Assembly: GCF_003048375.1 (NCBI RefSeq)
Contig: NZ_CP021642.1
Coordinates: 1 to 64,000 of the forward strand
Source: Campylobacter concisus
GTDB taxonomy: Bacteria > Campylobacterota > Campylobacteria > Campylobacterales > Campylobacteraceae
Length of the DNA stretch: 64,000 nucleotides
Direction: 5' to 3'
The notes beneath the pieces are model-generated. The model saw nothing but the letters and a program-made list of their open reading frames with translations, ran no database searches and was not told where the DNA came from. The position numbers and the translations under genes were made by a program. Shown here one piece after another: positions 18,575-28,944 of the stretch; position 1 is the stretch's first letter; each line of letters opens with the position of its first letter.

Positions 18575-19945
18575 ATGACTAATATATTATTATGCGGTGG
18601 TTCTGGTACGAGGTTATGGCCTATTAGCAGGACTTTGATGCCAAAACAATTTATTAAATTATTTGATGATAGGTCTCTTTTTCAGCTAACAGCACTGCGA
18701 AATAGTGAAATTTGCGATAGGACATTTGTTATAACAAATGTTGATCATTACTACTTAGCAATGGATCAGATAGAAAATTTAAATATCACAAATTTCAAAT
18801 ATCTGCTTGAGCCAGTTGGTAGAAATACTGCTCCAGCGATTACATTGTCTTGCCTCGCACTTGATCCAAATGAAGTGGTTTTAGTAACGCCATCGGATCA
18901 TTTGATAAAGGATGTTAAAGAGTATCAAAAGAGCGTAAAGGTAGCAAAAGAGCTGGCTGAACAAAATTTTTTAGTTACTTTTGGCATAAAACCAAGTTCG
19001 CCTGAGACTGGATTTGGCTATATTGAGAGTTTTAGTGGTGATGTAAAGGCTTTTTATGAAAAGCCAGACCATGAAAGGGCAGTTAAATTTCTAAAAGATC
19101 AGAATTTCTACTGGAATTCAGGCATATTTGTCTTTAAGGCAGGTGTTTTCTTGGATCAGATGAAAATTTTTGCCCCTGAGATACTTGAAGCATGTAAGCT
19201 AGCTTTCAATAACGCAAAAAAAGATGAATTTGATATTAAAATAGACACTACCGATATGCAAAATATCCCACAAAACAGCATAGATTATGCTGTGATGGAA
19301 AAATCAGATATCGTAAAAATGGTAGCACTAGATGCATCTTGGAGCGATCTTGGAAGCTTTGATAGTTTGGATGAGCAGCTACCAAAAGATACCAATGGTA
19401 ATACAATAAATAGCGATCTGGTGCATATAAATTCTCACAATAACCTAGTCTTATCTAGTGGCAAAAAAATAGCCTTGATAGATGTTGATGATCTAACTAT
19501 AGTTGATACAAAAGATGCTCTTTTAATATCTAAAAAATCCTCTAGCCAAAAAGTAAAAAATGTGGTAGAAATTTTAAAAGAGGAGAGCTCTGAGCTTTGC
19601 AATGCTCATCTTACTACGAACAGACCATGGGGGAACTACACTGTTCTTGAAAATCAAGATGGCTATAAGATAAAAATAATAGAGGTAAAACCTGGTAAAA
19701 GGCTATCTTTACAAAAGCATTTTCACAGAAATGAGCACTGGATAGTACTATCAGGTAGTGCCACTGTGACGATCGGCGAGACAACTAGACTTGTTTGTCC
19801 TAATGAGTCTATCTATATAAAAATGGGTGAAATTCATAGGCTATCTAATGAAGGTAAGATCCCTGTGGTTTTAATAGAAGCTCAAGTCGGCGAATATACA
19901 GGTGAAGATGATATAATTCGCCTAGATGATGATTTTAAAAGGTGA
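18575..19945 (+). CDS. manC: Bifunctional mannose-1-phosphate guanylyltransferase / mannose-6-phosphate isomerase
   Basis: The enzyme makes GDP-mannose, the precursor for GDP-fucose. It has 456 residues. The nucleotidyltransferase domain begins with LCGGSGTRLWPISR and has FYEKPDHERA and WNSGIFVFKAG. The C-terminal cupin isomerase domain has RPWGNYTVLE, QKHFHRNEHWIVLSG and EIHRLSNEG. It opens the glycan locus and is followed by gmd after 3 bases. Confidence 0.94.
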   Translation: MTNILLCGGSGTRLWPISRTLMPKQFIKLFDDRSLFQLTALRNSEICDRTFVITNVDHYYLAMDQIENLNITNFKYLLEPVGRNTAPAITLSCLALDPNEVVLVTPSDHLIKDVKEYQKSVKVAKELAEQNFLVTFGIKPSSPETGFGYIESFSGDVKAFYEKPDHERAVKFLKDQNFYWNSGIFVFKAGVFLDQMKIFAPEILEACKLAFNNAKKDEFDIKIDTTDMQNIPQNSIDYAVMEKSDIVKMVALDASWSDLGSFDSLDEQLPKDTNGNTINSDLVHINSHNNLVLSSGKKIALIDVDDLTIVDTKDALLISKKSSSQKVKNVVEILKEESSELCNAHLTTNRPWGNYTVLENQDGYKIKIIEVKPGKRLSLQKHFHRNEHWIVLSGSATVTIGETTRLVCPNESIYIKMGEIHRLSNEGKIPVVLIEAQVGEYTGEDDIIRLDDDFKR

Positions 19946-19948
19946 TTT

Positions 19949-21091
19949 ATGGATAAAAAAGTAGCGTTAATAACTGGTATAACTGGCCAAGATGGATCGT
20001 ATTTGGCGGAATTTTTACTAAAAAAAGGTTATATAGTCCATGGCATAAAAAGGAGAACAAGTCTTTTTAATACAGATAGAATAGATCATCTTTATCAAGA
20101 TCCACATGTTGATAATAGAAACTTTTTCTTGCACTATGGCGATATGACTGACTCTATGAATTTAACAAGGATCATCCAAGAGGTACAGCCAGATGAAATT
20201 TATAACCTAGCTGCCATGAGCCACGTACATGTAAGCTTTGAGACTCCAGAGTATGTCGCAAATGCTGATGGTACAGGCACTCTTAGACTGCTTGAGGCTA
20301 TAAGGATACTAGGACTTGAGAAAAAGACTAAAATTTATCAAGCATCTACCTCTGAGCTTTACGGAAAAGTGCAAGAGACACCGCAGAGCGAGACTACGCC
20401 GTTTTATCCAAGAAGCCCTTATGCGGTCGCAAAGATGTATGCGTACTGGATAACGGTTAATTATAGAGAAGCTTATGGCATTTTTGCTTGTAATGGTATA
20501 TTGTTTAATCATGAATCACCAGTTAGAGGCGAGACTTTCGTCACTAGAAAGATCACAAGAGCAGCTAGTAAGATAGCGCTTGGACTTCAAGACAAACTTT
20601 ATCTTGGAAATTTAGACGCCAAAAGAGACTGGGGTCATGCAAAAGACTATGTGAAGATGATGTGGATGATACTTCAAGCCCCACAGCCAGAAGACTGGGT
20701 GATAGCAACTGGGCAAACGACAGCGGTTAGAGACTTTGTAAAATTTGCATTTGCTTATGCTGGTATAAATTTGAGATTTGAAGGGGCTGGTGTAGACGAG
20801 GTAGGAGTTGTGGACTCACTAAATTTTGAAAAGTCAAAAGAGTTAAATTTAAATTTGTCTCATTTAAACGTTGGTCAAACTGTGGTTTGCGTGGATCCAA
20901 GATATTTTAGACCAACAGAGGTTGATTTGCTACTTGGAGATCCTAGTAAGGCAGAGAAAAAACTAGGCTGGAAGAGAGAATTTAACCTTCAAGACCTAGT
21001 AAATGATATGATGAAATCAGACTTAAAGCTCATGACAAAAGATCTCTATCTAAAAGATGGCGGATATGAGATAATGAGCTATTTCGAGTAA
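19949..21091 (+). CDS. gmd: GDP-mannose 4,6-dehydratase
   Basis: Gmd converts GDP-mannose to GDP-4-keto-6-deoxymannose. It has 380 residues and is an extended SDR with the NAD(P) motif [14 protein letters not shown], catalytic STSELYG and YxxxK in [10 protein letters not shown], and the GMD segment [17 protein letters not shown]. Together with manC and fcl it forms the GDP-fucose pathway. Confidence 0.97.
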   Translation: MDKKVALITGITGQDGSYLAEFLLKKGYIVHGIKRRTSLFNTDRIDHLYQDPHVDNRNFFLHYGDMTDSMNLTRIIQEVQPDEIYNLAAMSHVHVSFETPEYVANADGTGTLRLLEAIRILGLEKKTKIYQASTSELYGKVQETPQSETTPFYPRSPYAVAKMYAYWITVNYREAYGIFACNGILFNHESPVRGETFVTRKITRAASKIALGLQDKLYLGNLDAKRDWGHAKDYVKMMWMILQAPQPEDWVIATGQTTAVRDFVKFAFAYAGINLRFEGAGVDEVGVVDSLNFEKSKELNLNLSHLNVGQTVVCVDPRYFRPTEVDLLLGDPSKAEKKLGWKREFNLQDLVNDMMKSDLKLMTKDLYLKDGGYEIMSYFE

Positions 21092-21094
21092 AAA

Positions 21095-22141
21095 ATGGAT
21101 AAAAATAGCAAAATTTATGTAGCAGGACATAAGGGACTGGTGGGCTCTGCTATAGTGAGAAATTTAAAATCAAAAGGCTATGAAAATATAATCACAAGAA
21201 CTCATAGTGAGCTTGATCTTATGGATCAAAAAGCGGTTTGTGAGTTTTTTGAAAAAGAAAAACCTGAGTATGTAGTACTAGCTGCTGCAAAGGTCGGCGG
21301 AATAGTGGCTAATAGTACGTATAGGGCTGATTTTATATATGAAAATTTACAAATTCAAAATAATGTGATCCATCAAAGCTATGTGCATAAGGTAAAAAAA
21401 CTATTATTTCTGGGGAGTACTTGCATATATCCTAAAGATGCTCCACAGCCAATGAGCGAGGGGGTGCTTTTGACATCTCCACTTGAATACACAAATGAGC
21501 CATATGCAATCGCTAAAATAGCTGGCATGAAGATGTGTGAGAACTATAATTTACAGTATGGTACAAATTTCATATCTGTTATGCCTACAAATTTGTATGG
21601 TCCAAATGATAACTTTGATCTAGAAACTTCGCATGTATTGCCAGCGCTTATAAGAAAGATACACCTAGCAAAGCTTTTAAGTGAAGAAAAATTTGGCGAA
21701 GTAGTAAAAGATCTAAAAGCAAGAGATATAAATGAAGCTATGGCTTATCTTGATAAATTTGGTATTTCAAAAGATAGAGTAGAAATTTGGGGCACAGGAG
21801 AGCCTAGACGAGAGTTTCTACACTCAGAAGATATGGCCGATGCCTGCGTGTTTTTACTGGAAAATAGAGACTTTAAAGATACTTATGATAAAAATAGCAA
21901 AGAAATAAGAAATACACATATAAATATAGGCACAGGCAAAGATATCTCGATAAATGAGCTAGCAAATTTGGTTAAAAGTATAATTGGCTTTAAAGGCGAG
22001 CTATATTTTAATGATAATAAGCCTGATGGAACAATGCTAAAACTAACGGACCCATCTAAGCTCCACTCTCTTGGCTGGAAACATAAAGTAGGGCTTGAAG
22101 ATGGGATAAAGACACTTTATGAGTGGTATTTAAATGGCTAA
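21095..22141 (+). CDS. fcl: GDP-L-fucose synthase (3,5-epimerase/4-reductase)
   Basis: This SDR finishes GDP-L-fucose from the Gmd product. It has 348 residues. The motifs are [12 protein letters not shown] (NADP binding), [30 protein letters not shown] (YxxxK) and [13 protein letters not shown] segment near residues 190-225 ([19 protein letters not shown]) lengthens it slightly compared with E. coli Fcl. Its last 8 bases overlap the flippase gene. Confidence 0.95.
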   Translation: MDKNSKIYVAGHKGLVGSAIVRNLKSKGYENIITRTHSELDLMDQKAVCEFFEKEKPEYVVLAAAKVGGIVANSTYRADFIYENLQIQNNVIHQSYVHKVKKLLFLGSTCIYPKDAPQPMSEGVLLTSPLEYTNEPYAIAKIAGMKMCENYNLQYGTNFISVMPTNLYGPNDNFDLETSHVLPALIRKIHLAKLLSEEKFGEVVKDLKARDINEAMAYLDKFGISKDRVEIWGTGEPRREFLHSEDMADACVFLLENRDFKDTYDKNSKEIRNTHINIGTGKDISINELANLVKSIIGFKGELYFNDNKPDGTMLKLTDPSKLHSLGWKHKVGLEDGIKTLYEWYLNG

Positions 22142-23822
22142 TCCAAAAAAGCTGTTAGCAATAACAACACGGCAAGAAAAGAAAAATTTTATAATTTTGA
22201 TTTTTATGAGTATTTTTTTGTCGATTATTGAAACTGTTGGAATATCTGCTATTATGCCATTTATCACTTTGGCATCAGATCCGTCAAAAATAGTTAGCAA
22301 TAAATACTCAAAAATAGTTTATGATTTTTTTGAATTTTCTACCGCTACAAATTTTATGATATTTTTTGGATTTTTTTTAATAGGATTTTATATTTTTAGA
22401 GCTACTTATTCAATGCTTTATAATTATATACTTAATAAATTTGCGTTTGGAAGATTTCATGCTTTTGCATTTAGGCTTTTTAAAAACTATACAAATTTGC
22501 CTTATAAAAGATTTGTAAAAAGAAATAGTGCAGAATTGATAAAGACTATCGTAAATGAAGCCTCAAATCTTTCTTTTTATATGCAAAGCCTACTTTTGAT
22601 ATTCTCGGAATTTTTTACTGTAGTATTGCTGTATGCCTTATTGCTTTTAATGGATTGGAAAATGACTCTAGTTTTAACTATTCTTTTGGGGGTAAAAGTA
22701 TTATTTTTATTGTTTTTTCTAAAAAAAAGAATAGAAAAAGAAGGTTTAAAAAGGTCAATAATGCAATCAAAATTTTATAAAATTTTAAATGAAACATTTG
22801 GTAATTTCAAAATTATAAAACTTATACAAAATGAAGAAAAACTTTATAGTGAATTTTCAAACATAAGCTATGGTTATGCTAGAGCCAATATTGTAAGCAA
22901 TACCTTAAACCAACTGCCTAGGCTTTCTCTAGAAACGATTGGCTTTAGCGTTCTTATAGGAATTGTTGTCTATGTTCTTTTTCAATATAACGATGCAAAC
23001 TTTGTTTTGCCAATTATTTCTATGTATGCCCTAGCTTTATACAGAATTCTTCCAGCTTTAAACAGAATACTTTCTAACTATAATACTATTTTGTTTTTAT
23101 CTAACTCTCTTGATATTGTATATAGTGATCTTAGCTATACTCCGCAAACAGAAGGAAAAGATTTTATAGATTTTAAAAACAAAATAGAATTAACAAATGT
23201 AAGTTTTGAGTATAACAAAAATAAAAAGGTTCTAGAAAATATCAATATAATTATAAACAAAGGCGATAAAGTTGCTTTTGTGGGAGAGAGTGGAAGCGGA
23301 AAGTCTACTCTAGTTGATTTGATTATTGGATTATATAAGCCACTTAGTGGTGAAATAGTTATAGATGATAAGAAATTAACCTCTGATAATGTAAAATCTT
23401 ATAGGTCAAAAGTAGGCTATATACCACAATCAATATACCTTTTTGATGGCACGGTTGGAGAAAATGTGGCCTTTGGCTACGAATACAATAAAGAAAAAAT
23501 TATAGAAGTTCTAAAAAAGGCTAATATATATGATTTTTTGTATTCGAAAGAAGGTATAGATACTTTGGTTGGAGATGGTGGAATCCAGTTAAGTGGTGGG
23601 CAAAAACAAAGAATAGGAATAGCTAGAGCTCTATATAGTGACCCAGAAATTTTAGTACTAGATGAAGCAACAAGTGCTTTAGATAATGAAACAGAAGCAA
23701 AAATAATGGATGAGATATACGAAACAAGTCAAGATAAGACATTGCTAATCATTGCACACAGATTAAGCACAATTGAAAGATGCGATAGAAAAATAATGCT
23801 ATCTAATGGAAAAATAATATGA
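22134..23822 (+). CDS. PglK-type ABC transporter, lipid-linked oligosaccharide flippase
   Basis: This is a half-transporter of 562 residues. About six membrane helices (residues 20-320) start [16 protein letters not shown], closely resembling C. jejuni PglK. The ATPase domain has Walker [10 protein letters not shown] near 385, [11 protein letters not shown], the signature LSGGQKQR near 486 and DEATSALD. PglK flips undecaprenyl-diphosphate glycans across the inner membrane. Its position between the fucose and legionaminate genes suggests it flips the glycan built by this locus. Which lipid-linked substrate it moves is inferred. Confidence 0.88.
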   Translation: MANPKKLLAITTRQEKKNFIILIFMSIFLSIIETVGISAIMPFITLASDPSKIVSNKYSKIVYDFFEFSTATNFMIFFGFFLIGFYIFRATYSMLYNYILNKFAFGRFHAFAFRLFKNYTNLPYKRFVKRNSAELIKTIVNEASNLSFYMQSLLLIFSEFFTVVLLYALLLLMDWKMTLVLTILLGVKVLFLLFFLKKRIEKEGLKRSIMQSKFYKILNETFGNFKIIKLIQNEEKLYSEFSNISYGYARANIVSNTLNQLPRLSLETIGFSVLIGIVVYVLFQYNDANFVLPIISMYALALYRILPALNRILSNYNTILFLSNSLDIVYSDLSYTPQTEGKDFIDFKNKIELTNVSFEYNKNKKVLENINIIINKGDKVAFVGESGSGKSTLVDLIIGLYKPLSGEIVIDDKKLTSDNVKSYRSKVGYIPQSIYLFDGTVGENVAFGYEYNKEKIIEVLKKANIYDFLYSKEGIDTLVGDGGIQLSGGQKQRIGIARALYSDPEILVLDEATSALDNETEAKIMDEIYETSQDKTLLIIAHRLSTIERCDRKIMLSNGKII

Positions 23823-25009
23823 ATAATATCTTAAGCTTAATAGGACGCACAAAAAACCTCTTTGAAGATGACATAAAAGCACTTGGTAAAGGCCTAAAAG
23901 AGGTAGTTTCAAGCTCAAGTTTTTTAGTTATCGGTGGGGCCGGCTCGATAGGCTCTGCCGTAACAAAAGAGATCTTTATAAGAGACCCCAAAAAACTCTA
24001 CGTCGTTGATATCTCTGAAAACAACCTTGTTGAGCTAGTGCGTGACATAAGAAGCGAGTTTGGATATATAAGTGGCGACTTTAAAACTTTTGCCATAGAT
24101 GTTGCAAGTGCCGAGTTTGACGCACTTTTAGTGCAAAGTGGTGGATTTGACTACGTGTTAAATTTATCAGCACTAAAGCATGTTAGAAGCGAAAAAGACC
24201 CATTTACACTCATGAGAATGCTTGAAACAAATATCTTTAACACCGATAAAACGCTGGCTCAAGCTATGGGTATGAAGTCAAAAAAATATTTCTGCGTCAG
24301 CACCGACAAGGCCGCAAACCCTGTAAATTTAATGGGAGCTAGCAAACGCATCATGGAGATGTTTGCGTTTAGGCACTCTTTAGAGATCGACGTCTCGATG
24401 GCTAGGTTCGCAAACGTGGCATTTAGCGACGGCTCGCTTCTTTTTGGCTTTCAAAAACGCATAGAAAAGTCTCAGCCCATAGTCGCTCCAAACGACGTCA
24501 GACGCTATTTTTTAACGCCAAAAGAGAGTGGCGAGCTCTGCCTTTTAAGCACCATTTTTGGCGACAATAGAGATATATTTTTCCCAAAACTAGATGAAAA
24601 TTTAGACCTTATAACATTTAGCGAGATAGCCAAGCGGTACTTAGCAAATTTAGGCTACGAGCCATTTTTGTGTGAAAATGAGGAGGAGGCTAGAAAGCTT
24701 GCAAAAGTGCTTCCAAAAGATGGCTTTTACCCTTGTCTTTTTGCGCCTAGCGACACGACTGGAGAGAAGGACTATGAGGAGTTTTTCGTTGACGGCGAGA
24801 GACTTGACATGCAAAGACTTCAAAACATCGGTATAGTCAAAAATGATGCAAATTTTGACAGCAAAAAGTTAGAAATTTTCAAAAACAATATCTTAAATTT
24901 AAAATCAAGCTTGACATGGAGCAAAGAGGACGTTTTGCGCGAAGTTTTCGAGCTTATACCAAATTTTATGCATAAAGAAACAGGAAAGTATCTCGATGAA
25001 AAAATGTGA
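23819..25009 (+). CDS. legB: LegB-like nucleotide-sugar 4,6-dehydratase
   Basis: LegB acts on GDP-GlcNAc (or UDP-GlcNAc in some bacteria) as the first step of legionaminic acid synthesis. It has 396 residues. The NAD motif GGAGSIG is at residues 39-45, and VSTDKAANPVNLMGASKRIME carries the DK...K active-site variant of the FlaA1/PglF dehydratase group. RYFLTPKES follows. ATGA overlaps with the flippase end and the 14-base overlap with the aminotransferase indicate one operon. The nucleotide of the substrate is inferred from the PtmE homologue downstream. Confidence 0.85.
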   Translation: MNNILSLIGRTKNLFEDDIKALGKGLKEVVSSSSFLVIGGAGSIGSAVTKEIFIRDPKKLYVVDISENNLVELVRDIRSEFGYISGDFKTFAIDVASAEFDALLVQSGGFDYVLNLSALKHVRSEKDPFTLMRMLETNIFNTDKTLAQAMGMKSKKYFCVSTDKAANPVNLMGASKRIMEMFAFRHSLEIDVSMARFANVAFSDGSLLFGFQKRIEKSQPIVAPNDVRRYFLTPKESGELCLLSTIFGDNRDIFFPKLDENLDLITFSEIAKRYLANLGYEPFLCENEEEARKLAKVLPKDGFYPCLFAPSDTTGEKDYEEFFVDGERLDMQRLQNIGIVKNDANFDSKKLEIFKNNILNLKSSLTWSKEDVLREVFELIPNFMHKETGKYLDEKM

Positions 25010-26147
25010 TTTTGACGAGGTTTTGAAATTTATAAAAAGCACCTTTGGTAAGGACAAAGTCCCGCTTCACGAGCCTAAATTTATAGGCAACGAGAAAAAA
25101 TATCTGCTTGAGTGCATCGACTCTAGCTTTGTCTCAAGTGTCGGCAAATTTGTCGATGAGTTTGAGAGTAAGCTAGCTCAAATGGTCGATGCTAAATTTG
25201 CAGTTGCCACGACAAATGGCACCTCCGCGCTTCACATCTGCCTAAAACTAGCTGGCGTAGAGCAAAATGACGAAGTGATCACCCAGCCAGTTACTTTTAT
25301 AGCCACTTGCAACGCCATTAGCTACCTTTTTGCAAAGCCGGTTTTTGTGGATGTTGATCTTGACACACTCGGTATGTCGCCAGCGTCACTTAGTGCGTTT
25401 TTGGAGAAAAACTGCGAGCTAAAAGGCGGCAAATGTGTAAATAAAACTAGCGGCAGGATAGTGCGAGCCTGCGTGCCTATGCACACTTTTGGACTGCCTT
25501 GCAAGATAGATGAGATAGCTGAAATTTGCAAGCGTTGGAACATCGCTTTAGTAGAAGACTGCGCTGAGAGCCTTGGTAGCTACTATAAAGGCACTCATAC
25601 AGGGAATTTTGGCAAGCTTGCAGCGATGAGCTTTAATGGCAATAAGATAGTCACAAGCGGAGGAGGCGGAGCTATCATCACAAACGATGAGGAGATAGCA
25701 AAGCACGCTAAATTTATCACCACAACGGCCAAGGTGCCACATCCTTTTGAGTATCGCCACAGCGAGATCGGCTACAACTACCGCTTGCCAAATTTAAACG
25801 CGGCCCTGCTTGTGGCGCAGCTTGAAAATTTGGAGCTATTTTTAAAGAGCAAACGCGAACTTGCGATGATCTATAAAGAGTATTTTTCTAAATTTGATGA
25901 TGTGAAATTTATAGATGAGCCAGCGGACGCTAGGTCGAATTTTTGGCTAAACGCGGTGCTCTTTGAAAGCCGTGAAAAACGAGATGAGTTTTTGAAATTT
26001 AGTAATGAAAATGGCGTTTTTACGCGTCCTATCTGGCAGCTCATGAATGAGCTTGATATGTTTAAGGAGTGCCAAAGAGATGAGCTAAAAAATGCTAAAT
26101 TTCTAAGCGACAGGATAGTAAATATCCCAAGTAGCGCAAGAGTCTAG
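24996..26147 (+). CDS. legC: LegC-like sugar aminotransferase
   Basis: This PLP-dependent DegT/DnrJ/EryC1 enzyme would aminate C4 of the 4-keto sugar made by LegB. It has 383 residues. The motifs are FVSSVGKFVDEFE, TTNGTSALHICLKLAG, VEDCAESLGSYYKG and the PLP lysine in SFNGNKIVTSGGGGAI near residue 215. FGKDKVPLHEPKFIGNE at the start is typical of the LegC group. It is embedded between the dehydratase and the acetyltransferase, in pathway order. Confidence 0.88.
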   Translation: MKKCDFDEVLKFIKSTFGKDKVPLHEPKFIGNEKKYLLECIDSSFVSSVGKFVDEFESKLAQMVDAKFAVATTNGTSALHICLKLAGVEQNDEVITQPVTFIATCNAISYLFAKPVFVDVDLDTLGMSPASLSAFLEKNCELKGGKCVNKTSGRIVRACVPMHTFGLPCKIDEIAEICKRWNIALVEDCAESLGSYYKGTHTGNFGKLAAMSFNGNKIVTSGGGGAIITNDEEIAKHAKFITTTAKVPHPFEYRHSEIGYNYRLPNLNAALLVAQLENLELFLKSKRELAMIYKEYFSKFDDVKFIDEPADARSNFWLNAVLFESREKRDEFLKFSNENGVFTRPIWQLMNELDMFKECQRDELKNAKFLSDRIVNIPSSARV

Positions 26148-26149
26148 CC

Positions 26150-26761
26150 GTGCAAGATATAGTTTTAGTAGGTGGTGGCGGGCACTGCAAAAGTGTGATA
26201 GATGTCATCGAGAGCGAAGCTAAATTTAATATAATTGGTATCATAGATACGGCAGAAAATATTGGCAAAAAGGTGCTTGGCTATGAGATCATCGGTAGCG
26301 ATGATGATCTGGCTGAGGTTTTTACATCATGCAAAAATGCTATGGTGACGGTTGGACAGATAAAAAGTAGCGAGCCTAGAAAAAGACTGTTTGCTCTACT
26401 AAAAGAGATAGGTTTTATACTTCCAACCATAGTCTCACCACTTGCATATCTATCAAAGCATGCATGTGTAGGTGAGGGAAGCGTGGTGATGCATCATGCC
26501 TTGATCAACGCTGGTACATGTGTCGGTAAAAACTGTATCATAAACACAAAAGCACTTGTGGAACATGACGCAACTATCGGCGATCATTGCCATATCTCAA
26601 CAGCAAGTGTGGTAAATGGTGGCGTTGTCGTGCAAGATGGGACATTCTTTGGCAGCAATGCAACCAGCAAAGAGTATATCGTGATAGGCGAAAATTCTAT
26701 CATAGGCGGCGGAACTAGCGTGATGAGAAGCTTGGAGAAAAACGCTTTTATAAAGGCGTAA
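26150..26761 (+). CDS. legH: LegH/NeuD-like N-acetyltransferase
   Basis: The protein has 203 residues and a GTG start. An N-terminal Rossmann-like PglD-type domain (VGGGGHCKSVIDVIES) precedes a left-handed beta-helix of hexapeptide repeats (residues about 90-195), with the catalytic-type His in NTKALVEHDATIGD. It would acetylate the 4-amino group made by LegC. Placement fits step three of CMP-legionaminate synthesis. Confidence 0.83.
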   Translation: MQDIVLVGGGGHCKSVIDVIESEAKFNIIGIIDTAENIGKKVLGYEIIGSDDDLAEVFTSCKNAMVTVGQIKSSEPRKRLFALLKEIGFILPTIVSPLAYLSKHACVGEGSVVMHHALINAGTCVGKNCIINTKALVEHDATIGDHCHISTASVVNGGVVVQDGTFFGSNATSKEYIVIGENSIIGGGTSVMRSLEKNAFIKA

Positions 26762-26785
26762 AACTAGAATTTTAAAGGAAATTTG

Positions 26786-27787
26786 ATGTCAAATAGGGTT
26801 TTTATCATAGCTGAGGCTGGGGTAAATCACAATGGCGATATAAATTTAGCTAAAAAACTGATCGATGTAGCAGCCAAAGCCGGCGCTGATGCGGTGAAAT
26901 TTCAGACCTTTAAAGCTCAAAATCTTGTTTCAAAAAACGCACAAAAGGCTAGTTATCAAAAAGAAACTACCGATAAAAATGAAAGTCAGTTTGAGATGAT
27001 AAAAAAGCTTGAACTAGACGAGAACACGCATAAAGAGCTCATAGCCTACTGCAAGCAAAAAAATATCACTTTTCTCTCAACTCCTTTTGATAGTGACAGC
27101 ATAAAGCTTCTTGATGAGCTGGGGCTTAGCACATTTAAGATCCCAAGTGGCGAGATAACAAATTTACCTTATCTTAGGCAAATAGGTGGGCTTAATAAAA
27201 AGATCATTCTCTCAACTGGCATGGCAAATTTAGGCGAGGTGGAAGCCGCGATAGAAGCACTTGTAAAAAGTGGCACGAAACGTGAAAACATAAGCCTTCT
27301 TCATGCAAATACGCAGTATCCAACGCCAATGGAGGATGTAAATTTAAAGGCGATGATAACTCTTAAAAATGCCTTTGGTCTTGAGGTCGGATATAGCGAT
27401 CATACACTTGGGATAGAGGTCGATATCGCAGCAGTTGCCATGGGTGCAAAGATCATAGAAAAACACTTTACACTTGATAAGAGCCTGCCCGGACCTGATC
27501 ATAAGGCTAGCCTTGAGCCAGATGAGCTAGCAGCTATGGTTAGGGGCATTAGAAATATCGAGCTAGCGCTTGGAGACGGACTAAAACACTTTAGCAAAAG
27601 CGAGAGTGAAAATATCAAAATAGCTAGAAAGTCGATCGTGGCAAAACGAGATATAAAAAAGGGTGAAATTTTTAGCGAGCAAAATATCTGCGTAAAACGC
27701 CCAGGAGATGGCATAAATCCTATGAGGTGGGATGAGGTGGTTGGGCAAATTTCACAAAAAGACTATAAACAAGATGAACTGATATGA
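26786..27787 (+). CDS. legI: N,N'-diacetyllegionaminate synthase (NeuB family)
   Basis: LegI condenses the 2,4-diacetamido-trideoxymannose with PEP to give legionaminic acid. It has 333 residues. The visible motifs are FIIAEAGVNHNGD, ADAVKFQTFKA, STPFDSDSIKLL, GYSDHTLGIEV and EKHFTLDKSLPGPDH; a C-terminal SAF antifreeze-like domain has RSIVAKRDIKKGE-type sequence. I start at ATG 26786, seven bases after AAAGGA, not at the preceding TTG. Its stop overlaps the legG ATG. Confidence 0.93.
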   Translation: MSNRVFIIAEAGVNHNGDINLAKKLIDVAAKAGADAVKFQTFKAQNLVSKNAQKASYQKETTDKNESQFEMIKKLELDENTHKELIAYCKQKNITFLSTPFDSDSIKLLDELGLSTFKIPSGEITNLPYLRQIGGLNKKIILSTGMANLGEVEAAIEALVKSGTKRENISLLHANTQYPTPMEDVNLKAMITLKNAFGLEVGYSDHTLGIEVDIAAVAMGAKIIEKHFTLDKSLPGPDHKASLEPDELAAMVRGIRNIELALGDGLKHFSKSESENIKIARKSIVAKRDIKKGEIFSEQNICVKRPGDGINPMRWDEVVGQISQKDYKQDELI

Positions 27788-28941
27788 GAAAAATTTGTGT
27801 AGTGACAAGCACTAGAGCTGAATATGGCCTGCTTTACTGGCTCTTAAAAGAGATCGAGGCAGATAGTGAGCTTAAGCTTCAGCTCATTGTTACTGGCATG
27901 CACCTAAGTCCTGAGTTTGGACTAACATACAAAGAGATAGAAAAAGAATTTAAGATAGATAAAAAGATAGAAATTTTAAGTAGTTCTCATACAAGTCTTG
28001 ATATTTGCGCTGAGATGGCAATAGTTTATGAGAAATTTGCTCCGGCACTAGCTGAGCTTAAGCCCGATATATTGGTGCTTCTTGGCGATAGATATGAGAT
28101 ATTTGGTGTAGCAGGTGTTGCTAGTATCATGCAGATACCAATGGCACATATCCATGGCGGTGAGACCACACAAGGAGCATTTGACGAAGCTTTTAGACAC
28201 AGCATAACAAAGATGAGCCATATACATTTTGCAGCTACAAATGAGTATGCAAACCGCATAATTCAGCTTGGTGAAGAGCCTGGTAGAGTTTTTAATGTTG
28301 GTGGCCCTGGCATAGAAAATATAAAAAAGCTAAATTTACTAAACAAAGATGAGTTTGAAAAGTCTATAAATTTTAAGCTTGCTAAAAAAAATATCCTCAT
28401 CACTTTTCACCCAGCTACACTTGAAAATAGTAGTGCAAGAGAGCAGTTTAATGAGCTTTTAAAAGCACTTGATGAACTAGATGATACAAATTTTATCTTT
28501 ACAAAAGCAAATAGCGACACAGATGGCGATGTGATAAATAAAATGATAGATGAGTATGTGAACGAAAACTCACAAAAAGCAGTGGCTTTTGCATCGCTTG
28601 GGCAGCTAAGATATCTAAGCGCGATAAAATTTGTTGATATCGTCCTGGGAAATAGCTCAAGTGGCCTTTTGGAAGTTCCAAGCTTTAAAAAGGCCACCAT
28701 AAATATAGGCGACCGCCAAAAAGGACGTGCTAGAGCTAGTAGCGTAATAGATACAAGGCCTATAAAAGAGGAAATTTTAGCCGCTATAAAAAAAGCATAC
28801 TCAAAAGAATTTGAGCAAACTTTAAAAGATACGATCAATCCTTATGATGGTGGCAATCCAAGCAAAAAAATGGTTAAAATTTTAAAAGAGATCAAGCTTG
28901 ATGGTATTTTGAAAAAGAAATTTTATGACGTAAAGATATAA
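27784..28941 (+). CDS. legG: Hydrolysing UDP/GDP-sugar 2-epimerase (LegG/NeuC family)
   Basis: LegG removes the nucleotide and inverts C2 to yield 2,4-diacetamido-2,4,6-trideoxymannose. It has 385 residues. The motifs are VTSTRAEYGLLYWLLKEI, VLLGDRYEIFGVAG, HIHGGETTQGAFDEAFRHSITKM and GNSSSGLLEVPSF, all typical of NeuC-type epimerases. ATGA coupling to legI and 3 bases to the PtmE homologue show tight operon structure. Confidence 0.92.
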   Translation: MRKICVVTSTRAEYGLLYWLLKEIEADSELKLQLIVTGMHLSPEFGLTYKEIEKEFKIDKKIEILSSSHTSLDICAEMAIVYEKFAPALAELKPDILVLLGDRYEIFGVAGVASIMQIPMAHIHGGETTQGAFDEAFRHSITKMSHIHFAATNEYANRIIQLGEEPGRVFNVGGPGIENIKKLNLLNKDEFEKSINFKLAKKNILITFHPATLENSSAREQFNELLKALDELDDTNFIFTKANSDTDGDVINKMIDEYVNENSQKAVAFASLGQLRYLSAIKFVDIVLGNSSSGLLEVPSFKKATINIGDRQKGRARASSVIDTRPIKEEILAAIKKAYSKEFEQTLKDTINPYDGGNPSKKMVKILKEIKLDGILKKKFYDVKI

Positions 28942-28944
28942 ATA